Positions 16,518 to 23,340 of a DNA stretch of 38,778 nt are shown one piece after another. Within the stretch, counting starts at the first letter, position 1; every line of letters starts with the position of its first letter. The notes beneath the pieces are model-generated. The model searched no databases and was not told the DNA's origin. It saw only the letters and a list, made by a program, of their open reading frames with translations. A program made the translations under genes and the position numbers. This DNA is from a virus, in the IMG/VR virus record IMGVR_UViG_3300032285_000968, positions 1 to 38,778 of that record. One strand, given 5' to 3'.

Positions 16518-17184
16518 TTTAGACGAATTTATCGTGATAGACGATGTAGTAAGTCCGCAGTTTCAGAAATTAATCGAAGAATGGTTGTTGTCTCCGGCTA
16601 GTACATGGTCTTTTGCACGTGATGTTGCCCTAGATGACAATGTTATCGATAATCTAAAACTAAACTCAAGACCCGGATTCAGCAAAACGCTGTTTAGCCT
16701 CAAGAGCGGAAAATCTAATGACCTGTATCCTATGATTTTACCATTAGTTTTCGAAGCTAGCGCAAAAGCAGGACTGCATGTAGGAACTGTTTTGTTTTCT
16801 AGAAGTTTTATAACACTTCCAATTCCTGGCGATACCGGCAATACTTTTGACCATGTGCATGTTGATACACCCGATGAGCATATAGTTTGTCTATACTACG
16901 CAAATGATAGCGATGGCGATACTGTATTTTTTGATTGGACTGTTCCTCAATTATTAGAAGACCCGGAAATACAGCAAGCTCTAGAAGCCTCGGGTCATAA
17001 TTACAATGATCAGACATTGTTAGATCTACTAGATAAACGTATTGCAAAGAGCGATTTTAAAGTAATAAAAAGAGTAACTCCTAAGAAAGGAAGAGCTGTA
17101 TTCTTCAACGGTTTAAGATATCATTCGTCAACTAGATGCACAGCTGGATATCGTTTAATCGTTAATACTTGCTTCAGGCCATGA
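16510..17184 (+). CDS. 2OG-Fe(II) oxygenase (HxD type), tandem paralogue B
   Basis: A 224-residue protein that repeats the preceding one: 'RSFITLP', H117-V-D119 ('HVHVDTPDEH'), 'IVCLYYANDSDGDTVFFD' (125-142), 'TPKKGRAVFFNG' (190-201), H205 ('LRYHSST') and R215. It differs by an insertion of about 25 residues between 142 and 185 (a helical 'EDPEIQQALEASG' segment), near the expected substrate mouth, which could change specificity. AAGGA just upstream of the ATG at 16510 is a good ribosome binding site. It is a clear local duplication product. Confidence 0.8.
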   Translation: MLNLDEFIVIDDVVSPQFQKLIEEWLLSPASTWSFARDVALDDNVIDNLKLNSRPGFSKTLFSLKSGKSNDLYPMILPLVFEASAKAGLHVGTVLFSRSFITLPIPGDTGNTFDHVHVDTPDEHIVCLYYANDSDGDTVFFDWTVPQLLEDPEIQQALEASGHNYNDQTLLDLLDKRIAKSDFKVIKRVTPKKGRAVFFNGLRYHSSTRCTAGYRLIVNTCFRP

Positions 17185-17741
17185 TTATGAAATATCAAGA
17201 ACACACAACTAAATCAGGAAATAAGATTAAAGTATGGGATGACTTGTATAGTTATTCTGAACGTGTTGCTATGCTAAGGGGAATCACCGAAAGTGATTTT
17301 AAGTTTCGTTCGACTTACGATAATGAACTTGAAAATCAGGAAGGAACTTGGTCAGTATATTGTGATTTAAATCTAAATCTAACTACTATGCTACTTGTAG
17401 ATAAAGTTCCTGAATTAAGGAAAGAATTTGCAGGATATCATCCATTCAGGTCATGGGTAAATTCCTCGACTAAGGAAACAGATCATGCATTCCATCCAGA
17501 TTCCGATGACCCTACATGCAAGAGCATGTTATATTATGCAAATATCAAATGGGATCATCTAAATTGGGATGGTTATACTATCTGGAGGACTCCGAATCTA
17601 GATGATATAGAATTTGTTAGCGATTTTATACCTGGAAGGATAGTTGTATTTGATAGCATAATTCCGCACAAAGCTTCTATCGCTAGTAAACGGGCACAAC
17701 CATTTAGATTTACTATTAATACTATCTGGAAACCACTGTAA
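17181..17741 (+). CDS. Putative 2OG-Fe(II) oxygenase-like protein (HxD type)
   Basis: A 186-residue protein from the ATG at 17181, whose ATGA overlaps the previous stop; an upstream in-frame TTG at 17169 would add four residues and is less likely. 'FRSWVNSSTKETDHAFHPDSDD' (two blocks from 89) carries H105-P-D107. 'SMLYYANIKWD' and 'GYTIWRTP' follow, then 'GRIVVFDSIIPHKASIASKR' (152-171) with H163, and R176 in 'FRFTINTIWK'. The order of elements fits the fold, with 'IxFDSxxPHxA' being a typical distal histidine block. It stops within the start of the last gene (TAATG). Confidence 0.7.
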   Translation: MIMKYQEHTTKSGNKIKVWDDLYSYSERVAMLRGITESDFKFRSTYDNELENQEGTWSVYCDLNLNLTTMLLVDKVPELRKEFAGYHPFRSWVNSSTKETDHAFHPDSDDPTCKSMLYYANIKWDHLNWDGYTIWRTPNLDDIEFVSDFIPGRIVVFDSIIPHKASIASKRAQPFRFTINTIWKPL

Positions 17742-18322
17742 TGTCTAGCGATATACAATGGGTTGGGTCTATTCCAATAGCCAGATCATTCTGGAAGGAA
17801 TTCGATCAGCATAAGAATGCTATTGTAGATCTATGCCTACGGCAAGAAAAAACAAACGTTATAGAATCAAACATTGCAGTAGATTTAAAACAAAATATGT
17901 GGGAATCAAATTTTAATTTTTTGTCACAGCCAAGTCTAACTGAACTTAATACATGGATGCATTCCGTAACTTCTGATTTTGTCAGTAATGTTAACAACAA
18001 ATCCCACAGGATTGCAATAACAGAAAGCTGGGCTCATGTTACTAGACCTTCGGGATATCATGGACCGCACAGGCATCCGTGGTCAACCTGGAGTGGGATT
18101 TTTTATGTTTATGCAGACGATCCGTCAGTTGCCAACAACACATTCCTTAATCAATTCAATATGCCTGTGATTCCTGGGTATGAATTTTTCGAAGAAGAGA
18201 TGCAGATAGAATTTAAAGCAGGGTCACTCGTGATTTTCCCAAGTACAATGTTGCATTACGCAAAACCATACTTGGGAAATGATAAGAGAATAGTTATTAG
18301 TTTTAACAGTGTCTGTCTTTAA
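17741..18322 (+). CDS. 2OG-Fe(II) oxygenase-like protein (PF13759/TIGR02466 type, HxH)
   Basis: A 193-residue protein and the last gene of the rightward unit. 'ESWAHVTRPSGYHGPHRHPW' (95-114) includes H110-R-H112; 'SGIFYVYADD' (118-127) follows; 'GSLVIFPSTMLHYAKPYLG' (161-179) carries H172 and R183 follows in 'KRIVISFNS'. The G-I-x-F-x-DP strand is replaced by a longer 'NTFLNQFNMP' loop, so it is the most divergent HxH member. The stop codon TAA at 18320-18322 abuts the stop of the converging tail gene with no space for a terminator. Confidence 0.75.
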   Translation: MSSDIQWVGSIPIARSFWKEFDQHKNAIVDLCLRQEKTNVIESNIAVDLKQNMWESNFNFLSQPSLTELNTWMHSVTSDFVSNVNNKSHRIAITESWAHVTRPSGYHGPHRHPWSTWSGIFYVYADDPSVANNTFLNQFNMPVIPGYEFFEEEMQIEFKAGSLVIFPSTMLHYAKPYLGNDKRIVISFNSVCL

Positions 18323-18964
18323 TTAAACAGCAAGTGTTTCGATACTTCCGTTTCCATCAACTGCGGATACAGTTGCTACACAGTTATAGCCAGTGCCTGT
18401 AAGATGTACAGTATCTCCAACTTTGTAACCATGTCCTCCTACTGTAGCGATAACTTGATAAGTTCCTTGTGCATGACGTACTTTGAATACAGCGCTCGAA
18501 CCGGATCCATTAGTTGTTCCAGATACTCCGGAAAATACTTCTGCGATAACACCATTTTCTCCGACCATCTGTACTCCGGTTGATGCTATCGGATCTGCCG
18601 GATCGTATGCTACTGGTTTAGGAATTCCTGTTTTAACTGCTTGTATAGCCTTAAACCATTCACCGTCGACTGAAATACCGCCAGTATCTCTGATTTCTTT
18701 CCATAGCATATCCATCTGATCACCTGCTGGAGGATATGCTCTCATGCGTTGCATGTTGAACGGTTCTACAGGATTTCCAAATTCATCCTTGGATGCACCG
18801 TGTGGATCCTCAAAGGTCAATTCTTGGGGATCATATAGGTAGTATGATTCAGTATCGTCAGGGCAATCTACCCAGTACAGATTATCATGCACTTCAAAAT
18901 CTTCACCCATATTAACAACTTGGATTACCCTAGAGTTGCCACTGTCAATTAATGCTCTTTTCAT
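18323..18964 (-). CDS. Phage tail-associated protein with YPPxGDQ motif
   Basis: A 213-residue protein. Residues 1-50 ('RALIDSGNSRVIQVVNMGEDFEVHDNLYWVDCPD') and 'YPPAGDQMDMLWKEIRD' (about 77-93) with 'GEWFKAIQAVKTGIPKP' are typical of small proteins next to phage tail fibres, where the YPPxxDQLDxLW block recurs in tail-fibre assembly or connector-like proteins. The C-terminal 80 residues ('GYKVGDTVHLTGTGYNCVATVSAV') are a beta-rich segment like those inside fibres. Start at 18964 has AAGGA upstream, between it and the stop of the adhesin gene. A role as a fibre chaperone or virion part is inferred. Confidence 0.5.
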   Translation of the reverse strand: MKRALIDSGNSRVIQVVNMGEDFEVHDNLYWVDCPDDTESYYLYDPQELTFEDPHGASKDEFGNPVEPFNMQRMRAYPPAGDQMDMLWKEIRDTGGISVDGEWFKAIQAVKTGIPKPVAYDPADPIASTGVQMVGENGVIAEVFSGVSGTTNGSGSSAVFKVRHAQGTYQVIATVGGHGYKVGDTVHLTGTGYNCVATVSAVDGNGSIETLAV

Positions 18965-18974
18965 TTGTTATTCC

Positions 18975-19922
18975 TTATCTGTATTCATAAACGATTACAA
19001 TTCCTTCACGGCCGCTTCTACCGCCTTGACCATTATGCCCTGGACTGATAGCAACGCCGCCTGTACCAGGTGCCGCAACCTGAGATTGGCTCCAGTCAGG
19101 TCTGTCTCCGATCATAGATCCGCCCCAATATGTTCCGCCTCCGATGCCGCCAGAAGCACAACTTGGACTATACTGATCCATGTTATTATGGCTTCCGCCC
19201 ATGCCACCGTATGTATTAATCTGTCCGCCTGATCCTATGCCGCCATGGCCGCCGCAATGCTGAGAATTGTTGCTAGAACCGTATCCACCTGTAGCACTTG
19301 CATAGCCGCCAAAACTACTGGTTCCGCCTTGACCACTGAATCCAAAATAAACTCCGCCTGCTCCACCACCGCCTACTGTTACTGAAACTGTAGTGATACC
19401 CGTAGCATCGATTACTCTTTCACAGAATCCACCACCGCCACCACATTCGGAATATGCTCTTGCTCCGCCACCGCCGCCGGTAACTAGCACATGTATAGTG
19501 CTTACATCCGGGCCGCTTTTTGTATATGTATAAGTTCCTGCAGAAGTATAAGTGTATATACCTTTTAATCGTGTTTTTAGAGAGTCATCTGCAATAAATT
19601 TAGAACCGCCTGATGACATTAATTTAGTACCTGCGCCGGTAGATGCTCCAATTTCAGTTATTGCATTGCCACCGATAGTTGCAGTTCCTACAGTAGCAGT
19701 AGTGTTAGTCCAGTTTGTTACTGATATAGTGCCACCTGTGATAGAAACGTTGTTGCTATCTTGGTTTGCAATAGTACCTAAGACTTTAACAGGATTATTT
19801 GATGCATTTCCAACCCATGCTTTCTTATCTGCAATGTTAACCGCTAGCTCACCAGGATCTAGACTACCGTTTGCAGGAACGTTTGATGTTGTAACTGAAT
19901 TTTTAAATCTAATTTTTGGCAT
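18975..19922 (-). CDS. Glycine-rich tail adhesin-like protein 1
   Basis: A 315-residue protein in three parts. Residues 1-60 ('MPKIRFKNSVTTSNVP...LDPGELAVNIADKKAWVGNA') are a common phage fibre N-terminal segment ('GELAVNxADxKxYxGN'), probably for attachment. A short 'SLKTRLKGIYTYTSAGTYTYTKSG' linker follows. Residues about 150-315 are a glycine-rich domain ('VTGGGGGARAYSECGGGGGFCERV', 'VSVTVGGGGAGG', 'ATGGYGSSNNSQHCGGHGG') ending 'GIVIVYEYR'. This is the glycine-rich fibre tip fold known from many phages (PF21722-like; compare the polyglycine adhesin gp38 of Salmonella phage S16). The middle loops differ most from its two paralogues, as expected for receptor-binding loops. It starts two bases after the stop of adhesin 2, within the same unit. 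Confidence 0.7.
   Translation of the reverse strand: MPKIRFKNSVTTSNVPANGSLDPGELAVNIADKKAWVGNASNNPVKVLGTIANQDSNNVSITGGTISVTNWTNTTATVGTATIGGNAITEIGASTGAGTKLMSSGGSKFIADDSLKTRLKGIYTYTSAGTYTYTKSGPDVSTIHVLVTGGGGGARAYSECGGGGGFCERVIDATGITTVSVTVGGGGAGGVYFGFSGQGGTSSFGGYASATGGYGSSNNSQHCGGHGGIGSGGQINTYGGMGGSHNNMDQYSPSCASGGIGGGTYWGGSMIGDRPDWSQSQVAAPGTGGVAISPGHNGQGGRSGREGIVIVYEYR
19372..19411. repeat. Near-identical 40-base segment shared by adhesin genes 1 and 3
   Basis: Positions 19372-19411 and 21833-21872 are identical except for one base at the thirtieth position (c versus t). They encode the same strand, VSVTV with flanking ATGITT, of the glycine-rich domain. DNA identity above what the protein needs points to recent duplication or gene conversion between the two adhesin genes. 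Confidence 0.8.
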
Positions 19923-19923
19923 G

Positions 19924-21426
19924 TTATTTGTACTCGTAAACTAGGCAAATTCCGGTATAACCATCTGAACCGTTATGGTTTCCTGCACCACCCGGACCGC
20001 CGCCACCCGGGGCTGCGACTGGGTTAAATCCGTGGCTTCCATGTCGACCTTGTCCTCCGCCACCAAAGAAACTTGCGCCACCTTGGCCAGAACCACCAGA
20101 GCCTTGGTTGTTATAGTTTCCTAGATGTCCGCCGCCACCACCACCATATAGATTAAATTGTCCGCCGGAACCTACTCCACCGTGTCCGCCTGCGTGACTG
20201 CGGTTCTGATTAGCACCGTAGCCGCCAGTGGCTGAACAGTATGATCCAAAAGATGTTGTACCGCCTTGGCTTCCAAATCCAAAATAGTAACCGCCACCAG
20301 TTCCGCTACCCACTGTGACACTCACTGTCGATATCTGTGAAGCGTCGATCCATCGTTCGCAGAATCCGCCAGCGCCTCCTGATTCGTGGTAGCCTCGGCC
20401 GCCGCCGCCACCTCCAACACAGATAACTCGGATCATTCTTACATCCGAACCGCTCTTGGTGTATGTGTTGTTACCAGTGTAACTGTAGAGATTCTTTAAT
20501 GTTCCGGTAAAGTTGCTGTCGATATATGATTTTACAGCGTTTTCTGTCGCTAATTGTGCAAAATCAGTTGATAAGCTGGTACTAGTCGTTACACTAGTCA
20601 CTGGGGTATTACCACCGCGTATCCATAATTTCACATGGCTGATATAGAATGCTTCGTCTGAAGCATCTTGGTTTAGATCTGTGTGATGCTTGACCTGTAT
20701 AGTAGATGCAGTGTGGCTGGTCCAATCTGTGGTTACTTGGAGATAACCGTCGTATAACTGATCTCGACCTTGTGGGTTATCAGTGCTTGGGTTTCCGTTC
20801 CAAGGAGCATAGGAATAATATTTGTTACCCCACCACGATAGTGTAGTATTGTTATAACTGGTTAGATTGCTAGGTGGAGCACTGTTAACCTTGGTCCAAC
20901 TGGCCATCTGCACATAACTGGCTGCATCGTTAGTCACGTACACTTGGTTAGCTTCGTTGTCCCATGAATCCACATGGTGTATATAACATTCATATTTTAT
21001 CTGGGTGTGGGCCGGAATGCCTGATAGCGATAGGATATAATCTCTAGGGCCAGCAGTCCAACCGTGTATGTAACAGTTGCCAAGACCTGCACAATCTGTC
21101 ATATTGTAATATGTGGCATCGTTCCAGTTGCCGATAGTTGCACGGCAATCAGCATCTTCGTTGTACCATATACGCTCACCTGCATTTAAGGTCAAACTAG
21201 TAAAATTAGCGTTGGTCGCTGTGTTAGTGGCGCCGCTTACAGATCCGCCAGTGATGCTAACACTGTTACTTTCTTGTCCAGCGACAGTTCCGATGATCTT
21301 AACCGGATTTCCGGAAGCATCACCTATGTTTACATTGTTATTTGTCGTAGTAACAGCAAGCTCTCCGCGGTTTAATGAACCTGCGCCGGGAGTTGTTGTT
21401 CCTGTTTTAAGTCTAATTACTGGCAT
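19924..21426 (-). CDS. Glycine-rich tail adhesin-like protein 2 with an extra beta-sandwich domain
   Basis: A 500-residue protein with the same attachment segment (MPVIRLKTGT...RGELAVTTTNNNVNIGDA) and the same glycine-rich end as its neighbours (about 330-500, ending 'GICLVYEYK'). Between them, residues about 85-275 form a domain the others lack. It contains 'HHVDSWDNEANQVYV' and 'HTDLNQDASDEAFYISHVKLWI', a pair of motifs ('DSWDNE' and 'QDASDE.... i....l.i') that I recognise from putative beta-sandwich domains of surface proteins in ciliates and some bacteria. A fibre tail 'LSTDFAQLATENAVKSYIDSNF' links the two domains. It may bind a surface ligand by this added domain. The start has only a weak AGG upstream; the gene stop and the adhesin 1 start are separated by a single base. 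Confidence 0.7.
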   Translation of the reverse strand: MPVIRLKTGTTTPGAGSLNRGELAVTTTNNNVNIGDASGNPVKIIGTVAGQESNSVSITGGSVSGATNTATNANFTSLTLNAGERIWYNEDADCRATIGNWNDATYYNMTDCAGLGNCYIHGWTAGPRDYILSLSGIPAHTQIKYECYIHHVDSWDNEANQVYVTNDAASYVQMASWTKVNSAPPSNLTSYNNTTLSWWGNKYYSYAPWNGNPSTDNPQGRDQLYDGYLQVTTDWTSHTASTIQVKHHTDLNQDASDEAFYISHVKLWIRGGNTPVTSVTTSTSLSTDFAQLATENAVKSYIDSNFTGTLKNLYSYTGNNTYTKSGSDVRMIRVICVGGGGGGRGYHESGGAGGFCERWIDASQISTVSVTVGSGTGGGYYFGFGSQGGTTSFGSYCSATGGYGANQNRSHAGGHGGVGSGGQFNLYGGGGGGHLGNYNNQGSGGSGQGGASFFGGGGQGRHGSHGFNPVAAPGGGGPGGAGNHNGSDGYTGICLVYEYK

Positions 21427-21432
21427 GTCATG

Positions 21433-22374
21433 TTACCTATATTCATATACTACACAAATTCCGTACATTCCATCGTATCCAGCAGAAAAACTACCGTTTC
21501 CATAGAAGTTATGACCACCTCCACCTGAACCTGGTGCCGCAACGTTCTGCGCAAATCGTTCAGTGTAGTGAGATCCTGCGTTTCCGCCGCCAAAGAAGCT
21601 CTGCCCGCCGTGTCCAGGATTATGATGGCTCGAACTGTGTGCATTCTGATGCCCTGATCCGCCGCCGCCATGTGTATTAACGTTTCCGCCATATCCTACG
21701 CCGCCGTGGCCACCGCAATGTTGATAGTTGGCATTTGCGCCAGATCCACCACCTGCAGAGCAATATCCACCAAAGCTAGTGGTGTTGCCGCCGCCACTGA
21801 ATCCAAAATATTGGCCACCACCACCGCCACCACCTACTGTTACTGAAACTGTAGTGATACCTGTAGCATCGAGCACTAGTTCCGACATGCCGCCTGCACC
21901 GCCGGCTTCTCCGTAGCCGCGACCGCCGCCGCCTGCTCCAACACAGATGACTTTCAGACGTATCACATCAGTTCCGCTTTTAGTATAAGTTCCTGAACTG
22001 GTAAATGTGATGATGTTTTTTAGGCCGCCTTTCTTACTGGAGATATAACTGGCCACAGCATTTTGATTTGGTACTAGGTTGTTGCTAGCGCCCAATGATG
22101 TGCTAGTTGAAACACCTGTTATCGTCTGGCCGCTGTTCAACTGCAAATTAGATGTAGCTACTGTTCCACTTGTGATAGGCGTTGCACTAATAGATCCTCC
22201 AGTGATACTGACAGCATTGCTGTCCTGACTGGCTAAAGATCCTCCGATTGTTTGTACACCGCCGTTACCAAGATATAACTTTGCATCGGCGATATTTACG
22301 GCTAGTTCGCCTGTTGCAAGAGAACTAGGAACAGAGCTTGCAGTTGTGGATCTTTTTAATCTAATTTTTGGCAT
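21433..22374 (-). CDS. Glycine-rich tail adhesin-like protein 3
   Basis: A 313-residue protein with attachment segment 'MPKIRLKRSTTASSVPSSLATGELAVNIADAKLYLGN', a linker 'STSLGASNNLVPNQNAVASYISSKKGGL' (the 'vPtQ.Av..YI' element of fibres), and a glycine-rich domain from about residue 135 ('ICVGAGGGGRGYGEAGGAGG', 'SVTVGGGGGGGQYFGFSGGG', 'GGGSGANANYQHCGGHGG') ending 'GICVVYEYR'. GGAG (22383-22380) lies five bases before the ATG at 22374. It is the first of three tandem paralogues; glycine framework strands are conserved and the loop tips vary. Probably a trimeric or monomeric receptor-binding tip, by analogy. Confidence 0.7.
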   Translation of the reverse strand: MPKIRLKRSTTASSVPSSLATGELAVNIADAKLYLGNGGVQTIGGSLASQDSNAVSITGGSISATPITSGTVATSNLQLNSGQTITGVSTSTSLGASNNLVPNQNAVASYISSKKGGLKNIITFTSSGTYTKSGTDVIRLKVICVGAGGGGRGYGEAGGAGGMSELVLDATGITTVSVTVGGGGGGGQYFGFSGGGNTTSFGGYCSAGGGSGANANYQHCGGHGGVGYGGNVNTHGGGGSGHQNAHSSSHHNPGHGGQSFFGGGNAGSHYTERFAQNVAAPGSGGGGHNFYGNGSFSAGYDGMYGICVVYEYR

Positions 22375-22403
22375 TCTGTCTCCAATGTCTTCTTATACTT
22401 GCT

Positions 22404-22946
22404 TTAGAATGTTCCACCGTCGATGTAACCAGTTCCGCCCATGCTAGTGTTCAGTGTTAATTGAGTAAATGTAGCAGTGGCGGCAGTGGCGGCTCCAATA
22501 ACAACATTATCTAATGACCCAGCTATAGTTGCTGGAGCAATAGTTAATCCGCCTGTTGGACTGATTGTCACAGGCTGTGCCGGACTTAGTGTAACTGCTG
22601 AATTTACGTTTGCTATGATAGGATTTCCGTGATTCAAAGATAAAACATAATTAGTACCGTTAGAAACGACTGAAATAAAAGCATTAGGAACCACTGAATA
22701 TGTAGCACCTGTCTGGGTCGCTAGACTTGAACCGATAAAATATCCACTTGGTGTCGATAATGTCACGCTAGCCGTACCTTTGTTGTAAAAGTTCTGCATA
22801 GAACCTGGTGAACTTGCAGGATCACCTAATGTTAACGTAAAAGTGCTACTGCTGTTGAATTCAGTCAGCGCCGCGTTGCTAGGAGCGGCCGCACTAGTTG
22901 TCGTTGTAGCAGTTGTTGTTAAAGGTATCGAACTATATCGTGCCAT
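22404..22946 (-). CDS. Small tail fibre-like virion protein
   Basis: A 180-residue beta-rich protein, low in charge, rich in Ser, Thr and Ala. Residues about 45-115 ('QNFYNKGTASVTLSTPSGYFIG...YSVVPNAFISVVSNGTNYVLS') look like a small beta-barrel seen in phage fibres, and residues about 135-170 ('GSLDNVVIGAATAATATFTQLTLN') are the 'GxIDNxxIGxxTxAxGxFTxLT' element common in phage tail fibres, usually a trimer-forming beta segment. The gene lies between the 111-residue protein and adhesin 3. GAGAGA upstream of the ATG is a fair ribosome binding site, and a GCTAAATA motif lies further upstream. Confidence 0.6.
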   Translation of the reverse strand: MARYSSIPLTTTATTTTSAAAPSNAALTEFNSSSTFTLTLGDPASSPGSMQNFYNKGTASVTLSTPSGYFIGSSLATQTGATYSVVPNAFISVVSNGTNYVLSLNHGNPIIANVNSAVTLSPAQPVTISPTGGLTIAPATIAGSLDNVVIGAATAATATFTQLTLNTSMGGTGYIDGGTF

Positions 22947-22973
22947 AATATCTCTCTTTTTAGTTAGTTACTA

Positions 22974-22981
22974 TATTTAGC
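22974..22981 (-). promoter_or_regulatory. Weak T4-like late promoter candidate
   Basis: On the minus strand GCTAAATA (22981-22974), six of eight matches to TATAAATA, lies just after the stop of the 111-residue gene and about 28 bases before the ATG at 22946. It could let the small fibre protein and the adhesins be transcribed apart from the giant fibre gene. A motif this short and AT-rich may be chance. Confidence 0.3.
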
Positions 22982-22983
22982 TA

Positions 22984-23319
22984 TTAGCTAAGGCTAGTTT
23001 CAATGCCATATACGTTGACATTAACCGTAGCTGGTGAGCAATTAACCCAGATGTAAGGGGCATTGCTCGAGCTAGCTACTAGCCCTGTTCTTTCAAAAAC
23101 ACCTCCGTTGGCTGCGACGCTAGTAGCGAATTCGATGAATTCGCTAGATGTTGGTGCGCTACCAGATGTGCTGACTGCTAGTTTTATTGTTGCTGGAGCT
23201 CCTCCAGTGTTGGTAAAACTCACGTTAAACACAGAATAGTAGCCAGTCTGTACGGTATATGTTAGCTGGTTACCAGTGCTGGGTGTTCCTGAGTATAATC
23301 TTCCTGTATTTGATGCCAT
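22984..23319 (-). CDS. Small virion protein common in marine T4-like phages
   Basis: A 111-residue protein: 'MASNTGRLYSGTPSTGNQLTYTV' at the start, 'FNVSFTNTGGAPATIKLAVS' (31-50), 'FIEFATSVAANGGVFERTGLV' (about 61-81) and the ending 'VNVNVYGIETSLS'. This pattern ('GRLY.GTPS', 'YIE..t....ng..erTGlvl', 'vnVyGiEe') recurs in small beta-sandwich proteins beside tail fibre genes of marine phages; no function is known to me. GGAG (23330-23327) seven bases upstream supports the ATG at 23319. It lies 21 bases downstream of the giant fibre gene and is probably co-transcribed with it. Confidence 0.6.
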   Translation of the reverse strand: MASNTGRLYSGTPSTGNQLTYTVQTGYYSVFNVSFTNTGGAPATIKLAVSTSGSAPTSSEFIEFATSVAANGGVFERTGLVASSSNAPYIWVNCSPATVNVNVYGIETSLS

Positions 23320-23340
23320 TTTATTTCTCCAATTTTATTT

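Noticed and set aside
21728-21916. Plus-strand proline-rich frame
   Set aside because: It is the complement of the glycine codons of adhesin 3; the proline richness is a mirror of GGN codons.
18975-22374. Collagen-like repeats as hydroxylase substrates
   Set aside because: The glycine-rich domains lack regular Gly-X-Y periodicity and have few prolines, so they are not collagen-like; the link to the oxygenases stays speculative.
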